Origin: Mytilus californianus
Lineage: Eukaryota; Mollusca; Bivalvia; Mytilida; Mytilidae
Assembly (NCBI RefSeq): GCF_021869535.1
Contig: NW_026262593.1
Location: 52,378,318-52,442,317 of the forward strand
DNA length: 64,000 nt
Direction: 5' to 3'
The notes under the pieces are model-generated. The model searched no databases, was not told where the DNA came from, and saw only the letters and a program-made list of their open reading frames with translations. This document shows positions 44,761 to 57,203 of the stretch, one piece after another; position 1 is the stretch's first letter; every line of letters starts with the position of its first letter. The translations under genes were made by a program, and so were the position numbers.

Positions 44761-46189
44761 TCGCCTGAAATGTGAACAGACTTATTCTGCACTGTTTATG
44801 ACATTCTATTGCTGTTGTATACTCCTTTTTATTATGGCTAAACTAAACTTTGAAGAATCAAGGATTAATTTGGTATAGTAAGATACCCTTTTGGTGCAAC
44901 TAAGTTGGAATACCCTGAATAATCCCCCATGTAGTTTAATTTTGATTTATTTTTATTAAACATTTATTATAAGTAATTGTTTTCACTTGGAATATAAGTC
45001 GAAGGTATTGACAAACAGCATTTAGATTTTTGCCGTTCGCAAAACTGCCAGTCAAATTTGCTTTACTAAAATAGGTGTCTTGTATCTCTTTTGGACCCCA
45101 CAATTCATCTTTTGGGTTTGTGTGGCTAAAAAAAGAGGGGGGGGGGGGGGGGGGCTTTCGTTTATGTCAAAGAATTTGTTCCCATCTTGATTCAAAAACC
45201 TTATTCATTTTTTAGAACAACCCAAAAACATTTTTTATTCAAATTTAAGTGTTGAATTTTATAATTTTTTATCAAAAATAAATATTTGTGATAACTCCTT
45301 CCTGAAAAGAAAAAAATGATTAGATCTATATTATGCATGTCTGTTTGAGAATCATTTCATAAGACCGATGATTTCTATAGAAATCATTGATGGGACCCAT
45401 TATAAATACATTTTTTTTATTATTCCTGGAGTAGACAATAATTTTCTTTTAATCTTTGGGAATTATTCAATTTGTTTTTATGTTAAAATAATTAACTTCA
45501 TAATTTTGATTAAGAAAATCCATTTCAATTCAATTTTTTTTCATCAAAATGATGATTTTCATTTTCATCTATCAACAAACTTTTTAAATTGTAGTGGCAT
45601 GGTCGGTCAACTGATAAGTTGTATGGCTGATTACAGGTAAAGCAATAACTTCTATTTGACAGTTGCGTGTACTCTGGGGTGTGGAATACCTTAATTTTAT
45701 GGGGAACATCCTGTCCATGTGTAATACTTAATATATTCCAACAGATGACATTACACAAATTTTTCTTCTGTTAAATGAATGATTTGTATATCATCATAAT
45801 TTGCTATTTATATAAACCACATTTTGGTATAATAATTATTTACCATATCAACATTGAATATTATGAATGTAGAATGAAATATGTCTACAGTATGATTAGT
45901 TTGAATCATTTAATTTATAAGATTTAGGAATCAAAATTTGTAATTATTTAAAAACCCACATTGAAATTGTTTTATATCAAACAAACACACATTTGAATTA
46001 TTTTATACTTTAGATTTCATAGCCATATTTGCATTTGTAAAAATATTTATATACCCAAATTTTCAATTATTTTACATGCCCAATTTTATTTTTGTTGTAA
46101 AGAAGTGTAACTTGAAACAACAGTATATCATATAAAGAGAAATAAAGATTAAAGTTATATCATGAATATTGGTCATGATTTGTAAAACT

Positions 46190-46506
46190 CAGAACTGTCA
46201 AGTAAATTTAAGACACGATTCAAAATGTTCAGAATATGTCAAGCCATACTGAGAAAAAATAAGAATGTCGAGAATATGTCGAAAAATTTCAAGACAGTAT
46301 TCAAATGTCAAGAATTTGTCAAGAAATTTTAAGACCATATTCAGAATGTCGAGAATATGTCGAGTAAATTTCATACAAATTAAATATAAATGAGAATTTG
46401 TCAAGAAAAATTAAGACACAAGTCAGACTTTTGGAGAATGTCGAGTAAAAGTTCATGCAAAATAAGACAAAAACTGGTCTTTTCAGACTTTTAGACTTTT
46501 GTAGTG
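46190..46506 (-). repeat. Right inverted arm of foldback element 2
   Basis: Repeats of 'aatgtcgagaatatgtcgag' type lead to ACAAAAACTGGTCTTTTCAG and terminal ACTTTTGTAGTG at 46506, mirroring the left end. Confidence 0.65.
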
Positions 46507-46994
46507 CACTGTGGGTAGACAGGAGAGGTCTGTAGGTTTTTTAAGAGGACGGCTTTCCTAATAGAAATTGCACCCTATATGTTCCTAATTTTACTTTAGA
46601 AAAATCTACTTAATGTTTGTAGACAGGTGAAGCATCTCCTACTCTATATATTTTAATTATAAAACCTATGGCAAATTCACAATATACACAAATTGTCTGG
46701 TCTTGTTGGTTCAAAAAGTAAATTTTGATAAAAGGTAAACTCTATGTATACGGCTACAAGAAAGAATTGTTTTATTACTAAATTAAAGATTGTATTGTTA
46801 TTTGAAAGAAAAGCTTGCACTTGTGTCAAAAATTTATACACGTTTTTGTCATATTTTTATGCTGTTTTCTGTGGCTATTTTTTGGGATTTTTTTTAGGGG
46901 GGGGGGGGGGGGGGTTAGGACATGAATACGCGATGGTAAAACTGCATGTTTAACTAAACACATTACTTGTAAAGTAGGACTATTTTTAATGAGA

Positions 46995-47215
46995 GATCTT
47001 AAAGGGACATTTAAAGTCGAACATAAACTGACAACGCGATGATAAAAAAGGAAAAAGACCAAAAGGCAAGCAACAGTATACAAAACACAACATAGAAAAC
47101 GAAAGACCGAGCAACACGAGCTCAACCAAAAACTACTGGCGATAACAGGTTCGCATGAAGGGTAAACAGATCCTGTTCCATATGTGGTACCCACTGTGTT
47201 AATTGTATAAACTCA
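46995..47215 (+). repeat. 'aaagggacatgcaaactcata' dispersed repeat, copy 2
   Basis: It contains 'acaacatagaaaacgaaag', 'gagcaacacgagctcaac' and 'aaacagatcctgttcc'. Confidence 0.6.
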
Positions 47216-47219
47216 ATAC

Positions 47220-50200
47220 AAAATCGTTGTTTGTAACTACTTTTGAAACAGCCGGAGAATGAATGAATTTAATCATTCAGCATCGTTATATTAACCTTTC
47301 CCCTAATGCTCTTCTTAAACAGAGACTCAGACAAACTCCAAAACAGCGATGACAAGTCAACGTAGCGTATCAAAGACGACTTTACCTCTGGACTCCGCTT
47401 TCCATGCAAGGATAACCTCACAAAATATACCTTATTGGTAGACTTGTGGACGCTTTATGAAAACGTTCCATCGACTTTGCACTAAAAAAGTAAAAACATT
47501 GTATTACAAAAAACATAAATCCTGTCATCTTTGCCTTCATTGGCGGAAATTATACAGTTTTTTTCCATATATTAATTTATAGGCAATAACTCAAATCAAG
47601 AAAAAACTGCATTTTTTTAAGCATAACAAAATATATAAATTCTGTGAACATCCTTTGAGGATTTCTTCTCTGCGGTAATCATCCCTGTCGTATGAAAATC
47701 ATAATGCAATTCAATGTTAAGTTTCATATATTATGTATATCAGAAAATTCTTAACATCTATAAGTCAAGTCCAGTATAGTTTAAACACTTTCGAATTTAA
47801 TGCAAAGAACAAATATCTTGAAAAATAAAACGTACAGATTTATTTTGAACATGTGGTTCAATTAAATTTAGTTATTGAGGTTGGTGTTTCATTCCTAGAT
47901 TTTATGGAACTATTATTTATTTATATGACGACAAGTTTAAGAAATATCCATTGTCTTTTAACTATACAGTCCCTTGTTAGACTTGATTGATTTATGTTAT
48001 AGTTGTACTGTTCTCGTTAATTCACCGCGTCTTGTCCATGTCTCAAGGTAGGCACAATAAGTCGTTGTTTGCGAGAATAACCATTTTCTTTTGCTTTTCT
48101 GCATTTTAATTCTAAATACTAGCAGGTACAATAATACAATAAATAATAATACAAATACGTTGTTCTGGTTCTCCTGAAGATAAGTAAAATACCAAATAAA
48201 ATATAACAACTTATCAAAAATTTTTATAACTTTGTAAACTAAAAGCACCTAGAACAGTATTAAAAAACTTAAACATTTATACAGTTCTTTTATATGAAAT
48301 CATTTGTACCATAAAGTCCGTTTTGGTCATCTGAAACAGTCCTCATATTGTGCCTATTGAAAATTACTTAATGAAATATTAAGTTATGAAAATAAAAAAT
48401 AAAAGTGATATAAACATTTGAAGACCTATGATCTATTCTATGAACGTAAGATTATTTCAAATTTATAGGATGTTTCCATTAAAGATCATGACAGAGTTAA
48501 AAAAAAACAATGTTTTTTCCAGCTTAATCTTTTAGATCTGCCCAACATTATTTGAATCTTCTAAACAATTGAACAGCGATACATTCCATAAGTTAGTGCC
48601 GTGCTTAACTTTGTATATAAAAATGAGGCAACAATAGTTTACCGATGTAAAACCTATTTCCAAGAATAAAAACCCCAAAGAATTGCTTGAAGTCCAAGCA
48701 AAGCGAAACCGAATGTGTCGACAGGCAAGTAAACAACTCTTGCTTTGCATGCTTTCACAAAATCAGTTAAAATGACACAATTTTAGATAGCAAGCAAACG
48801 GTAAGTTTATAGATCAAACAACTATTCTACAATCTTAATATCTCAGACTGCTGAAACATGACTCCCGTGAGTTGAGTCTCAGACATTTTTTCAGTTCGTG
48901 AATGTGACCGACCGTTCAACTTGTGAAGTGTCGATTTTAGTGCTGCTCAGTCATTTTAGTTTCTATGTTGTGTTTTGTAGACTGTTGTATTTTCGTCACT
49001 TTTTTGTTATGGTGATGTCAGTTTGTCTTCGAGTTTGCATATCTATTTGGTTTCTTCCGCGCCTTTTTGTAAGAATTTCTGTACTATATGAACATTTACA
49101 CTATCACATATGGTATCAGTTTATCTATGTAAACGACAGTCGATGGGACAACTTTTATGTTTCAACTGGGAAATGTTAAGTCGACAATAAGAAAACTGAA
49201 ACCGTAACGTTTGTCATATGCCCGTGATTTGAAGCTGTTTATCTGCGTCAATTTCAAGATAAAAAATCCAGATATGACGCAGAACTTCTAGCTGTAATAA
49301 AAAGAACATTGTCGTCAAAGTTATAAAGTTATATAGCTTTCAGCAATCATTGATTTCAAGGTAATTTTAGTTCAGATTTGAGGTTTTTATTATTTGAAAT
49401 ACATTTTTCTTTTCCTGATTTGTGAAGGCAAATTATCAATACAGATATTGTAGTCCTACAACTACTTTAATTGGACTCAGTTTATTCAATTGAGGAGTAC
49501 CTACGACCACGATTGTTTGGGATGTATCAAATACATACGCAACCCCGTATGGGAGAGGCTCATGTCACTAGACTACCTATGTACCATTCGTTTAAGTATT
49601 GTAGTTTTACTAAAAAATGCGAATGACATTCTAAATGTAGATATGCATGAAGTAAAGATAATAAATTGGTAATAAAAGATCTTTAAGTGCTTACGTTATA
49701 AATTTGACAATAATTATATTGCATGTCAGCTTATAGTAAGTTTACTGCAACGATTTTCCTAAGTTGGTTTTATTTCTTTTAGTAACACTTCCCATTAAAA
49801 TGTTTCCAGTACAAATGTTTCAGTCAAAAAGATAAAATTAGTGACCTTGAATTTAAAGATGATTTTGATTGTTCAGTGTGGTATTGACGCTACAAACGAA
49901 GATGCCCTAGGCCTACGAATTTGTTGTTCTTTTGGGGGAGGGGGTCGTCCTGATCTCATGCCCAGTGTAGAAATTCTCTACTGACGAACGTACCGAATAT
50001 GATGGCAAACATAATGTAAAACCTGCAGACAAATAAAATACATTTATCCATTCTTCCTAAGTGTTCTGAAAAACAAACATACGGGTTAATGTAAAAAATG
50101 TCACGGGGTTGCCGTCTTATTACCCACAACTACTTTAATTTATATGCATGATAAGATAACAGAAATAAAAAAGTGTATTTTTATTTTACGGCCGAATAGT
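47220..50200. other. Intergenic or intronic, no exon recognised
   Basis: The minus-strand ORF at 47997-48248 would have one membrane segment followed by a basic tail, but I recognise no family. A reverse fragment of the 'aaagggacatgc' repeat lies at about 48890-49030. Confidence 0.35.
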
Positions 50201-50505
50201 AAGTGCTTTCAATAGTCAAAACTTATCATAGACTGGAATTGGTTGATAAAAGTTGTTACAAAAATACGTCCTTTTTTGGTTTTTATATGCAATTTAATAG
50301 TGTTTTTTTTAAACCCAACAGCTGTTTGATTGTTAAACTGGACTCCGAAATGAATTATTACGTAACTTAATGTTATTGCTGTTCGCTCAAAATATAAACA
50401 GGATACCAGGAGACAAAATTTGAGGCAAAAATATTTGAAAGTCCAAAATCTAATACAAACGTTAAAATGCTGATAATCCCAGTAGGACATAAATAGATTA
50501 CTTAC

Positions 50506-50596
50506 ATTCGATGTAAGAGCATCTGCAACAATAAGATCTATTATACCAGGAGTTGTGGCAAAAGTATTTGTTATACCAAACATAATCCTAGCATAC
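50506..50596 (-). CDS. Orphan exon of a sialin-like SLC17 transporter
   Basis: On the minus strand, acceptor 'ataaacag' is followed by one base and 30 codons (YARIMFGITNTFATTPGIID...) and then donor GTAAGT. The core GITNTFATxPG is the signature of sialin/VGLUT-type SLC17 anion transporters (major facilitator superfamily, twelve membrane helices), where it lies in the second half of the protein. Conserved Gly and Pro positions after it are changed, e.g. Arg in place of the Gly in the AGI motif. I could not find the flanking exons on either side within several kilobases. It may be one exon of a gene with long introns running out of the window, or a relic. Confidence 0.5.
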
Positions 50597-50599
50597 CTG

Positions 50600-51505
50600 T
50601 TTATACAAAACTAGAATTTCTCTTAAAACTAAAATTTCAAATTTCAAAATATACAATCTACATATACTGACCATGCTGACATATTCTAAGTACATGTGTA
50701 TATGCATATGGTTGCTTTTAATACATGATTTTTCTTGTTGGGTGTATTGAAAAAAGAACAATTTGAACGTTAGAATAATGGGAAAAAATTGATAAATGAG
50801 CCCAATTTATCTTTAAAGTTCAAATCTACTTTCAAACTTTGATAAAAGACTCGGTTTGACAAAATGTGATACAATTCAAAAGAGAAAACCAATGGGATTA
50901 TTTAAACAACAACTTTGAACTAAAAATAAACATGGTAGACAGCAACAGGCAAGAGCACTGGAAGTTTTAGTTTGACTTCAGAAATGAAAGAGTAAAAAAT
51001 AATTTGAGAAATAACATTTCTAACTTAAATAATTAAAGCACAGGGATAAGTTTTATTCAAACACGCCTAAACTGTATATCTGTAGGTCTTTCTCTTTACA
51101 AATAACTTTTACTTGTAACCTAACCACACCAAGACCAGAGTACATATTTATTCACACTTTGCCACATTTGTTATCAGGATATGTAAATAATGATGATTTA
51201 CGTGTTCTAATTAAACTGTTCGTTGTTTGGATTCTAGTTTGGATAACATGCCAATATGAAAGTTTCTATCTGTTTTATTATAATATATGAGATAAATAAA
51301 CCTTGCGATAAAAATGGATTTACAAGATAAGCAAAGTGATCCATTACAATTGTTTATAATGATTCAAAATTAAATCAGATCTTTCTTCTGCTTGAAAAAA
51401 ATGTGCACTTGTCACAAACAAAATACAATAAAATACTGGTGATATAAATTTCTGAACCGGTTCATCTGATGTGATTATATTGAAAATTCCAAAATCAGAT
51501 CTTAA
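50600..51505. other. Upstream side of the SLC17-like exon, nothing recognised
   Basis: No preceding SLC17 exon could be found on the minus strand here. The sequence is AT-rich intergenic or intronic. Confidence 0.35.
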
Positions 51506-51507
51506 CC

Positions 51508-51904
51508 TTAAGGATGTTCGCTCCTCTTGCTTTTGAATTTTTGCCAGATATTCGGAATCCTCTGGTTTTATCCATGTATTGCCATTAAAAAAATTCCCCG
51601 CTAACCCCTTCTTTTCTTTTCATAATTTTATTACATATAATTTAAAAAGCCAAATTTAAAAAATCTATAAAATCCTTGTTATTTTTTCATAATTTTTTAA
51701 AGAAAAAGGGTGCCAATATTAAATGAATGAAAAGTTTAGAGAGAATTATTTTCCGCCAAATTTTCAATGGCTTATATCTTGAAAACAAGCACACGGACCC
51801 TTCATTTTTTTCTGCTTTTTTAGTTCCTTTATTTATATACTATCAATTTATAACAGTCTGTTAAAAAGCTTGTTATTTTGAAACAGAGTAGCGAACATCC
51901 TTAA
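51508..51904 (-). mobile_element. 397-bp TTAA-ended MITE, copy 3
   Basis: It has the same length and termini as the copy at 40319, in the opposite orientation: 'ggcggaaaat' in copy 2 reads 'attttccgcc' here. Confidence 0.75.
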
Positions 51905-52562
51905 ATAGAAACACATATATAAATAGGAAGCGAAATGATATATTCCTTCACAGTAAGCTTTAGGATATTTTACACTTATATATATGTACCATTGCTGAAA
52001 GCCGAGGTAATTCTATTATTTTATCAGAGAATTATTTTTATATGTGTATACGTTTTTCTGTTTAATTTATGCGATTACATTTTTAATATCTAAAATCCTA
52101 TATACCACAAAAGTAAGTTGTGTTAATGTTTATCTGTGATTAAAATGTATATTAAAAGATCCATACTTGGTCCTGTGTATAAACAGTTTATTTATTTATT
52201 ATATGGAGGAAAAGAGCATTTGCTACGATTTTGACAGTCATATTGTTTAAGTCATACGAAACAAGTTTCTTGTAATTTTAATGTTATCTAAATTATTGAA
52301 CCAATGCATGCATACGACAATGAGACAACAACCCAACGAAAAAAAAAATAATCGAAAGACATCTAGGGAGCAATATACAGTCTCAAACAATAGACAGAAT
52401 AAAGAAATACAGGCAATAGTTGAAAAGTATTATAATTTGGACTCTGCAAAATATAAAAACTTATTTTTTACAACTGTTTTAGTTTTATGTTCAACAAAAC
52501 CATTTGTTTTCGAAAAATGCCTGTGTCTATCAGAAATATGACCGTTGTTTTCATCAAAATTG

Positions 52563-52765
52563 TGACGTCATTGTGGCAAGTCCGTAAAAAGGACGTCGAT
52601 TAGGGAAGCAAAATATTGGACGTCGATTTGAAAACAACAAAAAGATGTCAATTAGAAGGGCATAGAATTAGCCGTCGATTTGGAATCTTACTTAATTATA
52701 ACGTCAGATTGGGACGTCTATTTGAGGAACGGAAGTCGATTAGAGAACGGACGTCGATCTGAATC
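52563..52765 (+). repeat. Degenerate array of GGACGTCGATT words
   Basis: It starts with a perfect TGACGTCA (52563-52570). Then seven or eight copies of GGACGTCGATT or close variants lie about 10-30 bp apart to 52758. Confidence 0.55.
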
Positions 52766-52769
52766 TTAT

Positions 52770-53750
52770 ATATATACTAAACTAAGTTCTGCATGCACAT
52801 TTTTTGTATTCATTACGAAATTAACGTATTATCGACAAAATATATTTCATTCAATGATTGTTGATCGCACACTTATTTACTTTCCAGTGCACATGGAGCA
52901 CATGACAAATAAGTGAATTGATAGAGCCATGATATTATCCATGCGTTCCCATTTGTTAGTTGAACTTTTCCTTAACAGTTGTTAAATGATTTGTAGTATT
53001 AAATGTGTTCTTTAAGAATTAGTTATTACTATTTATCTTCCAGTGTACGTTTGTTAACATTCTTTCACCACGGTTTTCCCCTTTCACGCGCTGTGTGGCG
53101 GCCGAAGTTCTAAAGAGTGGTCCCGTAGTTAAGGTCACTGCATACGGAAAATATCGTCGAATTAGTGTACGGGAAGACAATTATTCAATAGCATTACATT
53201 TATGAAGATTTAATAATATATAAAGGATTTTCTCTTACAAGAAAATTCAGGTACACTTGTTTCATAGTAAAATTTAGCCATTCAAGTATATAAAACATAT
53301 TCAATTTTGTTTTTGAATTTGAAGTTTCATATGACTTTAAGAATAGTTTTTTTTTCTGGTTTCAAACACTCATACGAACAGAAAATTTAATAAGAATTCG
53401 CTATAATCAGTCAGTTTGGTTCATTTTTTTTTCAAATCAGCTTATTAACTTGACTGATATAGAATTGTCTTGCTGATACATGTCATATCATGTGATCTCA
53501 GTTGAAAATAATTGCGCTCTGCATGTTCAGTTACCGAAAAGATATTAAAAAAGGTGACTTAGAAGAAAGACCTATTTTGTTTACTGATTCAGCTCTCAAA
53601 ATAATCAATTCCTCACAGTTTTTGGGCAATATCATCCTATTGATGTTGAAATCCTTCAGAAGTCGATCAAGAAAACAAATTAAGGTAACAATCATACATT
53701 GAGGAAATCACATTAACCCCAAAAGAAGTGAGACTGGTGCGTCTCCTATT
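52770..53750. other. No gene recognised
   Basis: The short ORFs (52680-52916, 53502-53702) lack motifs. A small GC-richer patch lies at 53080-53120. Confidence 0.4.
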
Positions 53751-53756
53751 ATACAT

Positions 53757-54812
53757 ACATCAACCGTCATGCGCCAGGTAAGGGGACGACTATTTGATAT
53801 TCTTGAAAGGAGTGCAAGAGGATTTTTGTAGGACGAAATATCCATATTCACCTTTTACGAGGCTCACTTAAATATTTTGCGCAGCAATATATTTTCTATT
53901 ATGTGCGAATTTACTTCCTAAAAAATTATTTGCAGAATATAAATTTACCTTGTCTTGTCTTGGGAAGATTAATCATTTTCAGTTCTTCATAAAATTGAAA
54001 ACAACAAGTTATCAATTTCATGCATCCGAAGCGCTTTTCTGGATTCACCTTCATCAGGAACGCTAAACGCCGAATGTTTGAAAGCCGATGATTTATAAGA
54101 ACTGAAACAGTTGAAGAGCTAAATGACCAAAAATTACATGAAAAAATAGCCAACATCCATCTAAGGTCAACTTGCCTGAGGGAGTTGAAGCCATAGTGTC
54201 TTTATAGTTTCAAAATTTATAAACGGACAAATTTAAAAAGGTTTGTTATAAATCATGTCAGTAACAATGTACTAACTACTGAGCTGATGGTACCCTCGGG
54301 TACTAATAGTACACCAGCAAAGGTATCGACCCGGTGCTGTAAAAATGAAAATAACACGTAATCAATTTCATGCGTCCAAAGTGCTTTTCTGGATCTACCT
54401 TCATCAGAAACGCCCAAAGCATAATATTTGAAAGTCGAGAATGTATACATAAGAACCAAAACAGTTGGAGAGCTAAATGACCAAAAAGTACCTTTAAAAA
54501 ATAGCCAAATCCATCTAAGGTCAACTTTGCCTGAGGGAGTTAAAACCTTAGTTTCTTCATATTTTCACAATCTATAAACGGACAATTTTAGAAAGGTTTG
54601 TTATAAATCATGTAAGTACCTAGGCCTGGCTACTGAGCTGATGATTCCCTCGGGGAGCGATAGTCCACCAGCAGAGGGACCCAATATTTAAAAAAATGAA
54701 AAACAACACGTTATCAATTTCATGGGTCTGAAGCGCTTTTCATTTTCAAAATCCTCCTCCCCAGAATATATAATTGTAATCCACTTACCTGGCGCATGGC
54801 GGGTGATGCATG
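53757..54812. mobile_element. Element with about 351-bp tandem repeats between inverted ends
   Basis: 'gttatcaatttcatgc' recurs at 54008, 54358 and 54710, giving two full units and a start of a third. The array is bracketed by inverted segments CATGCGCCAGGTAAG (about 53770) and CTTACCTGGCGCATG (about 54786). No coding sequence is evident. Confidence 0.55.
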
Positions 54813-55314
54813 GTCAAATATTCGTTAACTTAATAATGATTTGCATCATTTTTAATCTATGATAAGAAATAAACCAGAACTAATTGGCTTCATATTCTTG
54901 TGCATGCTCAGTTTGTCTTTTAAGTTATACATTTTAAAATATTTCTCCTTTTCATAATTTTATCGGAGACACATGTCCGTCGCCAATATTCAGATGTAAT
55001 GCTCAGATGGCGTAAAGTCCCAAAAAAGCACGAAATGTTTATATTTTCAAACGGTTCCATTGATTTGAAATTGTTTTTTCCTTACATTTTTTAATTCTTA
55101 TACACCTTTTAGTATGTTAATCAACTATATTTGGATCCATTCGTTGGCAGTAAATACCACTCACTAGTAAACGAATTATAGTCTGAAACGGTCATTTGTG
55201 CCTTAACATCATCTAAAAAGTGTGCTCTCGAAGGGTGCATAGGGATTCTTGCCCACTCTAAGTACCCATCGTGTTGACTATGTTAGCACAAACTCTGTGA
55301 TAAATTTAATGCGG

Positions 55315-55537
55315 TCATGTCATAAACAAGGACAAAAACGATATTTCATAACGGTCAAACAACTCGTGATGGAGTTTGTAAATGTTTCGAATGGATGATT
55401 TCACTTTGAACCCTTTATTTAATAACTTCCTTGTAAACAGCAACCCTTTATCAAGGAAGTCATGATGGGAAGTGCAAGCTCTGGAATATCGTATCAACTG
55501 GGAGATATATAATGCAGGGGCTGCTAGAATGTTTCTA
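55315..55537 (-). pseudogene. Reverse-transcriptase relic, 3' piece (IRYSRAC block)
   Basis: The minus-strand frame MIRYSRACTSHHDFLDKGLLF, KLLNKGF and the Tyr-rich end correspond to the region after the palm in the same reverse-transcriptase family as 57430-57925. The two pieces are in order on the minus strand and are separated by an insertion (55538-57413). Confidence 0.65.
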
Positions 55538-55752
55538 CTGTAAATTCGTTATTATTCGCTTTGAACCAATTTTCGTGGATTTCGTTGGTGCAGGTAAACC
55601 ACGAATTTAAATGTTCAATGAATTACACATTTTCTATAGGGTTGTATCTAGACTTTGGCAAACCCACGAAATCAAATATTCACGAAAATGCAAGTTTTTC
55701 TCAATCAACGAAAATTAGTAACCACGAAAAAAATGAATCCACAATTGTCAAG
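55538..55752 (+). mobile_element. Palindromic 'ctgtggattc' MITE, copy 3
   Basis: It runs from CTACTGTAAATTCGTTATTA to AAAAATGAATCCACA. It forms one end of the insertion in the reverse-transcriptase relic. The ORFs on both strands are readings of the MITE. Confidence 0.7.
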
Positions 55753-55861
55753 AGTGAAATTTCTGTGTTGCCCGACACTCCGCAAAGTTTTTGTTTGGAA
55801 TCAAGCCCAAATTTTGAATCCAATTCCTTGCCTGTCGCTGAACTTTGACATTTTGGTAATA

Positions 55862-56395
55862 TAAGGCATGCAGGATACATGGTATGTCCGGCTAACTTCT
55901 CTATACATTTCAAGCTTATATATTCTGTAGGGTGTAATGTTAATTTACTAATGGTGTGCATATTGTCAGGATTTTCATTTACTTAACAATTTCCACAAAT
56001 GAAAGGCTGTTGAAATCTGTCTTTTTATGTAATATTTGGCAGGCAGGTACATGGTTTGTCCGGCTTACTCCTCGTACGCTTGAACTTTAATATTATGCTG
56101 AGAGTTTGTACATATAAAAATATATTGCTTTTTCTAGAGATGTTCTCTTTTTATTAAATTTCTACAAATGTGACAGAATGTTGCATTTTGTCTTTTTTGA
56201 GTGAAAGTATGCATGCTGGTGGGTACAAGGCTTGCCCGGCTTACTCCTCATACAACTAAAACTTTAATATTATACAGGGTATGATATATCAATAATGTGT
56301 ATTTAAACAGTATATTGATTTTCTTTCAATATTCAACCAATAAAACAATCTTTAACCTTAATTGGCGGCTGCATCAAATATGTCTTAAAGACACA
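55862..56395 (+). repeat. Three decayed tandem units of about 174 bp
   Basis: The block 'tacatggtttgtccggctta' recurs at about 55877, 56047 and 56224, with related sequence between. It lies inside the insertion that splits the reverse-transcriptase relic. Confidence 0.55.
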
Positions 56396-56654
56396 ACCCT
56401 TTCAATTGGTACTTCAACATCACTATTTACTAAATCAATTCTTGGATCACTATATGCATGAATGCAGTGGTGGCATTATCTTTGTCTAAGTTGGTATGGT
56501 TAAATTTGTATGTAAATAATTGTATAGAAGATGTTTTCAGCGGTTTCAAGTGTATATGCCTAAACGTTTGAATTGTTACATTTTATCTCATATTGCTATA
56601 TATGTAACCAAGTTATATAAGGAAATACATAAAGTAAATCCATGAAATAAAATT

Positions 56655-56852
56655 AAGAGTGACAGGAAGGATCAAAAGAGAAAGAAGTAGAAGCGAGTAA
56701 AATAGAGGAGTGAGTGAGCGGGAGAGAGGAAGGAGTGAGCAAGAGAGAGGTAGGAAATGGCGAGAAAGAAAAGAGCTGTGAACCAGAGAGGTAAGAGTGA
56801 GGGAGAGAGAAAAGAAAAGAATGAAGAAGAGAAATGGAGGAAGGAGTGGGGG

Positions 56853-56883
<31 letters not shown>

Positions 56884-56912
56884 AGGGAAGGAGTGGAGTG
56901 AAAGAGGGTAAC
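56655..56912 (+). repeat. Polypurine (GA-rich) tract, about 255 bp
   Basis: Almost uninterrupted A/G includes a run of GA dinucleotides near 56850-56880. The overlapping ORFs on both strands are low-complexity readings. Confidence 0.8.
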
Positions 56913-57203
56913 CAAAGGTGCCCCATGATCTTATTAACATAGAACCTTAATAAATGTATTTGACCTTAAATGATAACCGGACCAGAGATCAAAACCGCTT
57001 CGTCTAGAAAATAACCAGTAGACATTCCAACGGCCAATATTTCTTTCTTAGGACCATCACGGATTTAAAAATAATCTACAAACATCAGTATCGTCGGCCA
57101 ACACAATAAGGGATTCAGAGCTGCTTTGAAGGGATGCTCTGACATAAACTAGGGTGCACCAAGATGTTAATAGTTTTATTTGAAATTTTTTTTTAAATGT
57201 AAA

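Larger units (their letters stand above)
44355..46506. mobile_element. Foldback-like element 2 (arms 0.3-0.4 kb, loop 1.4 kb)
   Basis: Left arm 44355-44760 and right arm 46190-46506 are inverted. Both open with CACTACAAAAGTC and AGTCTGAAAAGACCAG read inward, then dissolve into degenerate repeats of 'cttgacatattcttgacattc' type. The sequence differs from element 1 but the architecture is the same. The loop is very AT-rich with a poly-G run (45137-45154) and no recognisable gene. Confidence 0.65.

Noticed and set aside
45368-45640. 90-codon ORF in the loop of foldback element 2
   Set aside because: AT-driven Ile/Phe-rich translation without motifs. It is not a transposase.
47997-48248. Minus-strand ORF with one possible membrane helix
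   Set aside because: I considered it as part of an SLC17 or receptor gene, but found no family motif, splice sites or conserved context.
50209-50505. Continuation of the 124-codon minus-strand ORF past 50506
   Set aside because: Similarity to SLC17 stops exactly at a consensus donor (GTAAGT), so the rest is intron read-through.
56613-56942. Ser/Leu-rich and Arg/Glu-rich ORFs on both strands
   Set aside because: They are low-complexity translations of a polypurine tract.
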